Below are positions 41,561 to 52,800 of a stretch of 64,000 bases of DNA, in pieces (the stretch's first letter is position 1; every line of letters starts with the position of its first letter). Location: contig NW_020170522.1 in NCBI RefSeq assembly GCF_000524195.1, forward strand, positions 64,780-128,779, read 5' to 3'. This stretch comes from Echinococcus granulosus. Taxonomy: Eukaryota > Platyhelminthes > Cestoda > Cyclophyllidea > Taeniidae. The notes below the pieces were generated by a model, which saw nothing but the letters and a program-made list of their open reading frames with translations, was not told the origin of the DNA and did no database searches. The position numbers and the translations under genes are program-made.

Positions 41561-42065
41561 CAGCTAATCCACCTGCGACCGTTTTAACCACTCTTAATGC
41601 CAATCCACACCTCAATGCTGAGGTTGACCGCGGTCGTCAACCCGCAGAATCGTCGCGCCTCTCCTTCCGTGAAGGCACTTCCTGGGTGGAGTACCAAAGC
41701 TGGGGACCAGCCTGAATAGCCCACCTGTCGTAAGGTGAGACCCCAAGTCTCGCGCACGAATGCCGACCTCGGCAGGCAAGAAGCCCTAACGTGCCACAAG
41801 GCGTGGAACGCGCCAAGCCAAACAACCTGATGAGCAGGTCGAGAGGGGCCTATTGCCATCATTCTACATCCTAGCCTGCCAAAAACCGTACCAGAGGTAG
41901 CTTCGACACCACCTCTTTCCTACGCAGGACTCAGCTTTGCATCCGCCACAGGAAGCGCGCAACGAAGCTCAATTAGCGGCAGCGTCCAACCAAAAATCAG
42001 CGAGCGCCCCTAGCGCACAAGGGCGCCAGCCACCGGAGCGTTTCCCAAACAACGAAGTCCACACA
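41560..42065. repeat. GC-rich block, probable repeat of unknown type
   Basis: About 500 bp distinctly richer in G and C than its AT-rich flanks. An open minus-strand frame (41584-41862) and no stop-poor plus-strand frame with known motifs are present. The composition shift and lack of protein homology suggest an inserted element, but no target duplication, terminal repeat or reverse-transcriptase motif was found. Confidence 0.4.
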
Positions 42066-42450
42066 CTCCGGACAGCTTCAATCAAAACCGGAAGGCAAAA
42101 AAAATTACAGCAAACCTAAACAGCATATAGCATGCCTTGCCCCAATCCACAAAATCTACGCACACCTGCTCCTTAAAGCTCAATGCCCTAATCACATTAC
42201 CACATTTGCTATTCAAAACGCAAGACACAGCAGCCCAGACAGCGCCACAGCACAAACTTATCACTACTGACCTAAACTGCAAAAAGGCTAATACAAGCGT
42301 ATTACACCTAGAGTACAAAGTTAGTCTTCACTAGACGCACAGACCGCCAAAGCATAGACAAGCAGGAACTCAGTAAGATAAAATACATGAAAAAAAAACC
42401 TCGAGACAAACAAGACAGCCTGGTAAACCGCACCGCCTATATTTCCTCCT
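42066..42450. other. Downstream flank of RPL11, no gene seen
   Basis: Non-coding in both orientations as far as I can tell; lies between the GC-rich block and the RPL11 stop. A 3' UTR for RPL11 on the minus strand is expected here. Confidence 0.4.
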
Positions 42451-43055
42451 TTATTTGTTGATGAGAATACCATCATACTTGCTTTGGAACCATTTCATGG
42501 CCTCCTCCCGAGTGACGTGATGCTTGGTTCCGATTTTTGAGACGCATCGCCGCCTAACGAAGTAAGTAGCTAATTCAGGCAGTTACCTGTGGCACACACG
42601 TTGTCCGGCACGACCCAGGATAACATAGAAATCCATGCCATAGATACCAATGGAGGGATCATATTTCAGGCCCAAATCAATGTGTTCGGTCAGACCGAAT
42701 CCAAAATGCCCCATAGCACTGAACGAGGACTTTGGCAACTCATATTCCTTCACCTTCAGACCACGCTCCAGAATTTCTACACAAATATACGGCAAGTATT
42801 CCAAATACCCTCGGCCTTTGCACCACGAACCGTACAGTGGACAGCAATTTTCTCATTCCTTCTTATGCCAAATGTTCGGACGGTGAGACGAGCCTTGCTG
42901 AAAACGGGCTGCTGGTCGGTGAGTTGTTCCAAGACTTTTGCAGCACGAGTGAGACGATCACCGCTTTCACCGACGCAAATATTCAGGCAGAGCTTTTGTA
43001 TGCGGATGTCCCGCATGGGATTATTTTCGCATTTAGGCTTCTTCTTGATATGCAT
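42451..43055 (-). CDS. RPL11: Large ribosomal subunit protein L11 (uL5)
   Basis: Structural protein of the 60S subunit that sits with 5S rRNA and RPL5. Three exons: 43055-42809, 42776-42587, 42553-42451, with introns of 32 and 33 nt and GT/AG ends; the frame closes to 179 aa (human 178). Near-identity to animal L11 is plain: [100 protein letters not shown], then [15 protein letters not shown] at the end. The start ATG at 43055 gives [11 protein letters not shown] before the conserved NPMRD; a separate first exon supplying a shorter start is possible but not needed. AATAAA overlaps the stop codon (42448-42454 on the minus strand). Confidence 0.97.
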
Positions 43056-43464
43056 CCGAAGGCAAAACTCGTGCGGATATTTCAAAAGCAGTGGCTCTCC
43101 TGCCTCCAAGAATTAAAACAATCAAATGTCAAATTTTGCTGCCAAAGTATCACTAGAAATTTGCATTTTGGTATCTTATGGCGCAAACTTTTAGTGTGGA
43201 AGCAAAGTGTTTGAAGGTAAGGATTGTGGAACTAAAATTAGACCTATTCAACTAGTTTTGACATAAGTGGTGTCCTTTAGCTACCTTTTAAAAGAGTATT
43301 TTTAATGTCAACCAGGCATAAAACACATAATTGGTAGTTGCATTGCCATTTTGCTAGTCTCTTTTTTGATATTTAGTTTGAAATCCTAATCAACTGCAAA
43401 CATTTTAGTGAATAATAATTCAGTTGCCCGTATTTTATCCCAAGTCGTAATAAGTCAGGGTACA
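43056..43464. promoter_or_regulatory. RPL11 upstream region
   Basis: About 410 bp between the RPL11 start and the TRIM insertion, so the RPL11 promoter must be here or partly beyond the transposon. No distinct motif assigned. Confidence 0.35.
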
Positions 43465-43468
43465 GTAG

Positions 43469-43666
43469 TGTAATACGATAGTGGTTTATCCCTCGGTTCT
43501 GGTGAGGCGCGACTTTTGTACTTTGAATTAATCCCCTTGTACCTCGCTGGGTGGACTGGCCTTTTGGGCCATGCCAATACCCCAGACACCTTCTCCGTGC
43601 TGAATATATATATTCTGACCGAGCATTGTGTCTTCTTTCGTCTTAAGGGAGTCTCGGGACGCTACA
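43469..43666 (+). repeat. 5' LTR of the younger TRIM
   Basis: 198 bp with TG...CA ends. Contains a TATATATATTC stretch near 43605-43615 that could serve as TATA box, and CTCGGGACGCTACA at its end. Only about 11 differences from the solo LTR at 12251-12448. Confidence 0.92.
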
Positions 43667-43667
43667 T

Positions 43668-43684
43668 TGGTGGCAGCGGTGGGA
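43668..43684 (+). other. TRIM primer-binding site, tRNA-Leu type
   Basis: TGGTGGCAGCGGTGGGA. Its reverse complement equals the conserved 3' end of animal tRNA-Leu (AAG/TAG type) plus CCA, as recalled. It sits one base after the 5' LTR, the standard position for priming minus-strand DNA synthesis. Confidence 0.85.
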
Positions 43685-44278
43685 CCCAATCTTAAAAGAC
43701 ATGTATTCTGGTTTTCCACTTCTGCATAATAAGCCTTAGTGGAGCGGAAGAAGTACATATGCTACGGATGGGAGGATGGTGATGACCTTCAACAGAAGGG
43801 TTGATGTTGACGTCTACCTTCGGCATCTCTCCCAGTCCCGTGTTCTGCAGAAAAGCTATTAACAACTGAAGCGACACTAGCCGTGAAACATCTGGAAGTT
43901 TCGTTACGGATTTTCCCTACCGTCCCCCATGGACCTGTTTTAAATCTTGTACTTCCTTACTCAAATCTGCTTTTAGGCCAGTGTTCCTGCATCTATCTAT
44001 GGACACGCATGGTGGCCGACGCAGTTCCCCATCCTGGATCAAATCCCTAAACTGGACGAGACCCCAGATCCAGTTAAGCTGCCAAGAGGGATTAATGACG
44101 TTGAGGTCAAGTATCCCCGCAGTTGCACGCTAATTTGGTGACTGGCACGGTCGGCTCGTGGGTGTTTCTTTACTGCGCCGACTGCGTTGTAATGGCTGAC
44201 GCGGGAGGTTGACCTGTGGGAGCGCCGGGGACGACGCTCAAAAGAGGAGGGAGGCTATGTAATACGATAGTGGTTTAT

Positions 44279-44378
44279 NNNNNNNNNNNNNNNNNNNNNN
44301 NNNNNNNNNNNNNNNNNNNNNNNNNNNNNNNNNNNNNNNNNNNNNNNNNNNNNNNNNNNNNNNNNNNNNNNNNNNNNN
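44279..44378. other. Assembly gap (100 N) inside the 3' LTR
   Basis: Exactly 100 N between the first 21 and last 11 bases of a TRIM LTR. With a 198-bp LTR the missing piece should be about 166 bp, so the gap is a placeholder and not measured length. Confidence 0.9.
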
Positions 44379-44393
44379 GGGACGCTACAGTAG

Positions 44394-45773
44394 GAAGATA
44401 CACTTTTTAGGGATACTGGGGTTGTGAAAAGCGTTTTGGTGCAAAGATCACGTTGCGGAGGCGTCGTCATTATTCGCCACAACAGACGGTAACTCAGAGC
44501 GTATGTACCCCCGATCTGTTTTTACCTAATTAATGACTACTAGTAAAAATGACTTCGCCCAATCAGTCTGTTTTTGCAAAGGCTTTGAAGCCGGAAGAGA
44601 AGGTTATAAACGATGGTTACTACCACATTACTAACAAAATGTTATCGAGTTCTGTACTGTATGGCGGAAGCTCCACCAGAGGCAGAATAGTAAACCACGG
44701 CAACAGCACGTTCCAGTGCAAACATCCTCACCTTTCTATTTGTTTGTGTCAAAGTAAGAGTTAATTATATTCTTTTTCTATAATAATCTTACTTTAGCGA
44801 GACAAATAAATACATTCAAGTAATTTTTAGCTTCATACACACAGTGCTTTCTTAATTCGTTAAACCAAGTTTGATTACGTGGACACCTAAGTCTCTGCAG
44901 ATTGTTCTCCCGCTTAGTGATTTGGCTTTTGGTCCATGCCAGTACTCTCCTAACTCTTCTACATCGAAGTAATGTATTTCCTGTTACACTGCTATGCCTT
45001 TCATGACTTGAGGAAGGACCTGAAGCTCTGCATCCCCCCCCATCAAAAGCTTACTAGGATTTAATTCATTGCTCTAATTGACCCAAAGTAAATGAAAATT
45101 CGTGCGATTTGATATAATTGTGCTGATGGAGTGCAGCGAGTAAGGCTAAGAAGGGTCGTATTAATACGGTGCAAAGAAAGTTCATTTGTTGCCCTAATTG
45201 CAATTTTGAGGAAACCTACCAAATTTTTAAATAATTTGAAAAGCTGCTATTATTATCTTTTGCTTTAAATGTTCTTAACCATTTTTTTATGGTTGTTACC
45301 ATTGATAAGCAAGTGGCAGTAAAAGTTACGCATTGGATGCTTCTTTTGGCACACAATTTTTGAATATTCTGGCCATACGTGGTTCTGGAATTTTAAATTT
45401 TTGCTGTGATATTCAATGAAAAGTATTTTGTTTACACTTACAAAATTTTTGATTTATGTGCAGATGCCGCTTCACCCCTTCCCGAGTGAGGCGGCTTTTT
45501 CAACAGCGGCCTCTGCCGTATGTTTATTTTTTGCCTTTTAACAGGGCAAAAAATTGCTTCTTTACACGGTCTTTAGGTTGGGTTTTGAAGCTTGTGTTGT
45601 CACATATGTAGAACTAGATTGTCTAACGTCCTATGAATTTTAGGGAGTTAAAATTTCTTGGAATTTGTTTGCTAGCGTATCCCATCTTTTGGTCACAGCC
45701 GACTTTCGTTTCTTCTTATGGAACTGCTGATTTTTAGATCATTTAATTTTGCTTTCATGCATCTTATAGTCAA
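44394..45773. promoter_or_regulatory. Region upstream of RPRD1, no gene seen
   Basis: About 1.4 kb, AT-rich with a short GC-richer patch near 45465-45515. The 71-aa open frame at 44549-44764 has no recognised motif. The RPRD1 promoter and 5' leader are presumed here. Confidence 0.4.
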
Positions 45774-48700
45774 ATGGAAAATGCATTTGAGCAAACCATC
45801 ATTAATCGTCTTCGGACTCTCAATCACACCCAGCGCTCTATCGAGAAGACTTCCCGTGCTTTTTTAAAAAATCGACACATGGCAAAAGAGCTTGTAAAGC
45901 TCTGGTTTAAGGAATTTCGTGCAGGTAATCCCTGTCTGCTTATAACGCGATTTCCTAGCCGCTGACAAACTAAAACTCGCTTTTCTTCACCTCGTCAATG
46001 ACGTTCTCGTAAATGGATCTCAAAAGGCATCACAATTCGCCCAACTCTTTGAGCCTGTTCTTAATTATGCCTTTCGAGAGACTGCTAGTGTTCAATCGCA
46101 CCACATTCGATCGGCCGTGGCGCATTTGTTGGTCGTATGGGCCGAACGACAAATTTACCCGCGCCCCTTCTTGCGCCAGCTCCGCACCTCTTGTCAACGA
46201 GCCGCTTCACAGGCTGACACACGCAATCCGGTGAGCGCATTACCAATGATGATTTCTTTCACAATGTGACGCTCACGTTCGACTTTCTTTTTTCTAGGCG
46301 AAAAGCAGTTCGAAACCCTCTCCATTCGATTTCTCCTTTACCTGCGCCCTCATCAACGCCTCTGCAACCACGCACCAGCCGCCATCTCTCTCTCCCGCCC
46401 TAATCTCCACCACCCCCACACTTGATGTGGGTAGTGGTGGTTCCATCTCGCCCTACGCCAATCTGGCAGTGTTCAGGGAGGAGTTGCAGCACGATCTGGA
46501 ATTAGAGGCAGTGAAGTTACCGGAGACCGGGGAGTTGATTAGACAACTGGAGGCGCTGCAAAGCGCTCCCTCGGCTAACGCGATTACACGTCAGAAGATT
46601 TCGGAGTTTCCTGAGGAGGTCTCGGATCCCCAAATGGTGACAAAAATGCTCTCAGAGGGTGGTGAGTCAACGCGATGCTCGGTAGTGTTTAGCTAAGAGC
46701 TTGATTGGTGTCAGCCCTGGATGTCAATCATACTTCATTTAGGTGTTGTGTTTTGAGTAAGAATACTAGTAGTATTCTCCTGCGGCACCTAACTTGTCCC
46801 AACTTTGCAGTTTACTCTTCATCCTTTAGTGCTTTTTTTCGACCAAAATAGAGTATAAAAAATTGATTGCAACTAGACATAAATGTTTGTGTTTGCGGTA
46901 ATACTGTGCCTTCTTTTCCTTTATTCATCGTAATTTAGGACAATTAACCAAAGGCTTTGTATCCGCCTTAGCATCAATGTTGTGAGTACTTTTAGGCTGT
47001 CACCTTAGGAACGTGCGCCGCTAGTTTTAGTCGAAGCCAAAATATCTACATTCACTTCCTTTTTTAGTGAGGCTTTGCAGTGTTGAAGTGCTATGCTTTC
47101 TTATGGATGCATTTGTGAATGGGAGTGATTTCATTTAGTAATATCGCGTATAATACCCAAATTTCATCGAAAGTTGTGATTGATTCCATATGCGTCCTTA
47201 AGTCCTTGTTCGTCATAACTAGTAGAGTATTTCGAAATTATGCACGGGGCAAAGCGCCCTCCATAAATTCCACTTCATTTGATATCGCATATTGACGACT
47301 TGCTGGCAGGTTTCCTTTACCCCTTGACCACTTTATTCGGACAAATCACTTGATCAAACTCTCCTTAGGAGTAGAAAGTGTTTCAAATCAGCATTTGCAT
47401 GCTTGAAGGTGACTTTTTTTGTATGCAAAGTACGACAACTGATATTCACCTCTTGTGATTCAAGAGAGTTAATCCATGTGTCAAGTGTTAGGGTCCTGTG
47501 CTTGTTGTAATGCCAGATGTGATTTAGTAAGCCTTACCATTTTTTCCAGGCTTTTATTAATAACTCTGTAGAATACCTTAGGTTTCTTTGAACAGTTAAT
47601 TTCCATGCCTCTATGAACTTTTGTTGATTAAAGTGAAGGCTAGAAATGGATTATATGCTGATAAAACATCCCAATTAGTCGAAAAATTGCAAAAATATTC
47701 CGAAGTCGAGCACAAATACCGCTTTTATTTGTGTTCTCAAATCCCAAAACTTTGCACTTGTTTTCAGATTATTTTACGAGTTGCTACCGAGCAATATTGA
47801 TGTTGGTTTATTAAGCCTAAGTCACTCAAACAGGGAGTAATTATTCATATTTGCGGTATTAAAGAGTCTTCTTCCACCGTAAAGTGGGGCGATCGCCCGA
47901 CTCCGTTCTGATCAGATCTTCTTGACTCCTCATAGAATTAAATAAAGCGAGAATTTTGTGGCACATCACCTTAGAAGGGACGTTAAACACCTTGGTTCTT
48001 GAGAGCACTAGTTTTGGGTGGAGTAAGATAACTGACAATCACTTAACTTATTTTCTCTGAACTGATGTTTTACGCGTTAGCGTTGCGCTGTTACGGAGTG
48101 GCAATCCTTTCACAGAGCCTCTGCAAGACGTCGCGAAATCCCAAGTCTACCACATTTTACCACCAATTTTTGATACTTCAATGGGTTTTTGTTAGCCATA
48201 AGTGAGGATGAACCTCTTTTTTATTTTGAAATCGAATTTGTCTAATCTCTGTGGCGCAATTTGGCGTATGATGCTACTAATTTGTTGATAAGTAACACTG
48301 GTTATTTGACTATTGCAGTTGATCAGAAGACCATGGTTGAACGAATTCAAACCGCCCTGCGCCAATTGGAATCATACAACCGCAGTCTGGACGAAGAGAT
48401 GGTTCAGCGCCACAATCTGAATTTGAGTCTTCGTGCCTACAAAAAGGCACTACTAGAGGCTTGTCAACAATCTCGAGCATGTATTCAAGTAAGGGCACTG
48501 AATTCCTTGTCTTTGTGACGACTTACAAGTGAGACACCTCGCCATTACTCTTTGTTCACCTTATTCACTGCCGGTAGCATGTGAACCTTATTAAAGGCAT
48601 ATTAGTAAGTAGCTCTTCCGAGCGTACGGATGGGGTAGAAAGTGTGACAATTTGTCCGCATCATTAGCATGAAGGCTGTGGGGTCCTGTGTAGTTATGCA

Positions 48701-49383
48701 CACTGTTAAAACAGCTTCCACTATTACGCATACTTCGCTTCTTTCGCTGAATAAATTCCTCTACCTAGACCATCTTAATTGTTCCGGGAAGTCGTAGTCA
48801 ATCGCGGGATAAAAACGCAGACATTGTGACGAATTTGCATCGTATCAAAAGGTATTCAGTCTGCAGCGACCAAGCAGTCCATTTGGGCGTAAACCTGCGA
48901 AGTATCAACGGAACCTGCCATATTCCTCTCAGGAGGTGGAAACTATTAGAGGTTGTTACCCTACACTGACTCTAATGTAGCGTTCAGGTAATCTCCGAGA
49001 TGTGAATGTAGCTTTATTGCAACCGGGTAGAGGCGTTAAAAGCCTAATAGCATACGCGGTGCGGAGCGAACTCCATGCGAAGACTAGTGAATTTAAAAGC
49101 TAAGTGAAAAGGATTTCATTCACAACCAATAGCAAATAGGTGCTTCAGACATGCAGTGCTTGATGTGAAGAGATGGCAGAATGCTAAGTCATGAAGCCTA
49201 CTGTTTCTTGTGCTTCTTTTGCATTTTTGCCGTTTAATTTCCTAGAACATTCGCGAAAAGCAGGCCTATGCGACTTCCCTGCAAACGAGTTTGGACAGCC
49301 ATTTGCGAAGTCTGCCAGACGATCAGAAATACGAGAGTGCATTTCTGGCACCACTGCCCTCCGTTGGTGATCTGTTTCGTTAA
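45774..49383 (+). CDS. RPRD1: RPRD1-type CID protein (RNA polymerase II CTD-binding)
   Basis: RPRD1 proteins bind the phosphorylated C-terminal tail of RNA polymerase II through a CID domain and dimerise by a coiled coil. Five exons: 45774-45924, 45959-46230, 46298-46661, 48319-48488, 49246-49383; intron 1 is 34 nt and intron 3 is 1.66 kb; the frame closes to 364 aa (human RPRD1A/B about 312-326). The CID covers residues about 1-135: FEQTIINRLRTLNHTQRSIE, then LVKLWFKEF, KLKLAFLHLVNDVLVNGSQK, VLNYAF and VVWAERQIYP. A Ser/Pro-rich linker follows, then ELIRQLEALQ and ITRQKISEFPEEV, matching the ALQDLE...QRIASLPVEV region of RPRD1. The C-terminal part (VERIQTALRQLESYNRSLDE to LRSLPD) is coiled coil. 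Call by domain order; RPRD2 is less likely because the protein is short. Confidence 0.88.
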
Positions 49384-49841
49384 CATTGCCACTCATTAAT
49401 TTTATACATATACCTATCTATACACATTCCCTTCCTTTTTAGTAGAGGGACTTTGTACTTATGTTTTGAGTGCCTTTTAATGAAAGAAATATTGAGTTAA
49501 ATAGACTATTTTTAGACGATTGTCAAAGTGTTAATCAGGAAAACGTTTGCAGACATTTGCACTCCCCACTGCTAGAAGTCATCATAAGGTCAAGTTTTTT
49601 TACGTGCGTCTGCTCCCCCGATGTGTTCTGGGCGAATCAAGGAATTTTGGTAGTTTCTAGTACAATTTAAACTTTTGTTGATTAATGCCGTTTTGATTCG
49701 TTAAGACTCCAAACATTCCCACCATTCAAACAATAAACCATTCCTCACATTCATATCTTCACCTTCAAAGAAAAAAAGCAATCAAACATAAATGTATTAT
49801 CAAACCAGATGCAGATAACATTCATCAAAAAACAGTCACAT
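49384..49841. terminator. Convergent 3' flank of RPRD1 and 7TM gene
   Basis: 458 bp between facing stop codons. An AATAAA at 49732-49737 could serve RPRD1, about 350 bp after its stop. No gene seen. Confidence 0.45.
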
Positions 49842-52800
49842 CTATCGGTAGAATCGTTCGCTATCATCACCCAACTTATACCGACATAAATCAAGCATCT
49901 CGCGATCATCATTAATTGAATGTTGCACATTGTTGGGATAGTCTGCGATGTCTCCTCCGGATCGGTACTTCGATGCTAGAGCCGCTCCAACCACTGAACG
50001 CGAGAGGATGCAGACCATGGTGGAGAAGATGGACTGCAGTGCGGTGCACAGCATGAAGACATTCCATAGGGTATTTGATGCCGTCAACAGGGCCACTAGA
50101 GCCGTACCCCATACTAGCAGCTGCCCCAAGCACGTTTTTAGTAGGGCAATGAGCCTCTGTTGTCGTTTCATTCCCTTGCTCAGATTATCCAATGTTGACC
50201 ATCGTCTCAGTGCTACGCATATGACCACGAATTGGACTAGAAGTAGGAGGACTGCTGGTGTGAGGAAGAAGTAGAGGGTGTCGGTGCTGGCTACGAAACT
50301 GCAAGCGACTCGTTGTGACCTCACTGCGCTAGTCGCCCCACTATCTCCAACGCTGTCGGCAGAACCGAGAAGAGTTGACTCGTTTATCACAGGAAAAGAC
50401 TGTTGGATAGTCATGCTAAGCGGCACAGCAAAGATGCAGACCAAGGCGATAGCATTGACCCAGGTTTTGCGAAAGCAGCCAATGGAACGATGGGAGGAGT
50501 CTGAATGGAAGGAGAAGATGAAGCCAATGATGGCGGAGAGGGCCTGGGCGGACAGGTTGACAAGATAGCCGAAGTTTGCGGTCAGGAGGATGATTGCAAA
50601 GCTTCGACTTCCTATGTCAAGACTGCAGCAGACCAGAGTTAGGAGGGCGGAGATACTTAGGAAGATTTGACCGAGGAAGTAACCCACACCGTAGAAATGT
50701 CGTGCCTAGGGAAGTCGAGAAGGACATTGAATGTGCAGACTTGGGGCGGTTTCATGTAACACCCAGTCCGAAGACTGCAAGATCATCAGGTATTGAGCAC
50801 CGCGGTAAACAAAAACATGCAAAAGGCTGCTTTCGTCAGTGACGTTTTCCACCGTGGAAGTTGGTGCTCAGGCTACAGCGTTTATTCCCGTCAACGTTCT
50901 AGTCAGCGTATGGAGCTTCTGATTCTGGATGTCTGAACAAAATAACCTGTTGCAAAGCAACTTCATGGGAAGAGTGAGCACAATCATTCTCGTAAACGAA
51001 ATCCTTGTCCACAATGAGTACCTAAACAGTTTTCTGCTTTCGCCTACCAACGAAGCGTTCATATTGCTGCATTAATTTGAAGGCGCATTTTTACAGAGAA
51101 GCTTCAAATCCTCTGGATTGCGCTACAAAACACGAGTAGATCATTTCATGCCAGCATCAAAGCAAACATTGGAGCAGTGAACATGCGCTCTTTCACCATC
51201 ATTTCAGCACCGATTGCAAAGTGAAGCAGGTCGTGCTGACTAGTTTTTCCATGTTGAAGCCTCCCCGGTATTGGCGGGGCACTGGGATATGCGTAAATGT
51301 GGAGCGGGTCTGTGCCGAAAGGTGTATTTTGCACTCTGAAACTGCTATTGTCTTTGACGAGTCTAGAAGTTCCGCTTTGGCTTGAGTGACTTGAGGAAAT
51401 ATCATGGATGAGGAGGAGGAATTTCAGTCAGATTAAGCAGCGTTGTCGGGTTGAGCACTACCACGCATCATTACAAATGACTTCTCCGGATCAAAGGGAT
51501 TAACTGCGGTTGTAAATCTAGTGTTGGATCTCCAAATAAGTCCGTCAGTTTATAGTTTTTATTTAGAATGGGTCCTTCGAGCAATTATCGTGACCCAAAT
51601 AATTAACTTTCAACAGTTCTAGACAAATTTTCTCCGAAGATTTTCTTTCGGCCTTTACCGAAAGCCTTAATGTGGTAAGCTTATTTACTCCTCTATGGTT
51701 CAAGTTTCTATTCGCTCACCACAATATGACAAGTTGATCATGTCCATGGGGCACATAACTGTCGCCTGACCTCTTCGCTCTTCGGAATCTCCATTTTTTC
51801 CGCACTCTTGCAATGTTTCCCTAATTTAAGTCATATCGTTACAATAGCTTTAAAATGCTCACCAAATCAAACGTGACTTTCAAGAAGAGCCGGGAAGTGG
51901 ACCCATACAGGCGGAAAAAAAAAGCCGTTTTTTGTGCCTCCGAAACAGGACGACCACCCCGACGCCGCTATGCGCGCTGGGAATGCATGGCCGTCCCAAC
52001 GTATAAACAAGTGGCCATTTCCCCCCGCCCACTCCCATTCCCCTGACGTCACTTTATTGCAGAATTATTTAGGAGAAGGCCAGAGTGCTCAAGTTTTATT
52101 TGGCTGGAAAATATTCCGGACGAATTGGATCTTTTGATTTCAACCTAAGTTGCTCCAACGATTTTGGTATAATATAGAAATTTAATGAGATCTACGCATT
52201 GGAGACAAGTTGGTGGGCAATCCAAAAAGAAAGATGTTCATGAGGTAAAGTTACTTCAAAATTTATCTACTCTAGGGTTTTATAAATTAATAATGTAAAC
52301 ATTTTCTACAAATTCTGGTCCAACTCTCTTGGCTCACCTCAAATGACTTCAGGTAGGCGAATCGAGACAGAATGCCTCAGCGGAAAGAGAAGGCTTCTCT
52401 AGTTCAGCTCAAGCCTAGTGTTTTCCGGATTCGAAAAAAGTATTTCGACAGGGAAAAATTAATACCCACATTCTTCCACTCCTTCACCGTGCGGTTAAAT
52501 GTGTCCACATGCATTCATGAGTTGGATGTTAATGTGGATCGTCCTGTAGCATTGTGAGTTGCTATGACTGCATCACCGTGCTTCATAAAGGGTGGGAGAT
52601 CTGCCGTTGAAGTCATTACAAATCTTTGGTGTACAGTTCCCGCAATACCCATGGGTAGCCACTGACGACGTCGGGACTACTCTTTCAACAACAGCCTGAG
52701 CCTCATTAAATAGGCCTCACAAGGACGAAAGGAGTCAATACGGAGGAGGCAAAAAGCTACCAATGTTTGACCACTCCAACCCGCTCAAGACTGTCTGCTC

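Larger units (their letters stand above)
43469..44389 (+). mobile_element. Full-length TRIM (miniature LTR retrotransposon)
   Basis: 5' LTR 43469-43666 (198 bp, TGTAAT...CTACA); one base later a 17-nt primer site (43668-43684) complementary to the 3' end of tRNA-Leu; an internal region of only 591 bp without coding capacity; a purine tract AAAAGAGGAGGGAGG at 44240-44254; 3' LTR 44258-44389, interrupted by a run of 100 N. A 4-bp target duplication GTAG flanks it (43465-43468 and 44390-44393). This is the full anatomy of a terminal-repeat retrotransposon in miniature: it must borrow all enzymes from an autonomous LTR element. It resembles, from memory, the taeniid TRIM reported as an abundant non-coding RNA; identity to that family is inferred. 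Confidence 0.93.

Noticed and set aside
41825..41850. Hammerhead ribozyme core (CTGATGAG at 41829)
   Set aside because: CTGATGA is present but the required GAAA after helix II is GAGA here and no closing helices could be drawn.
42589..43214. Plus-strand open frames of 160-175 codons
   Set aside because: They are antisense to RPL11, whose conserved sequence is on the minus strand and explains the open frames.
51855..52557. Small plus-strand frames inside the 7TM intron as nested genes
   Set aside because: About 60 codons each, no motif, overlapping minus frames in the same place, no clear splice context.
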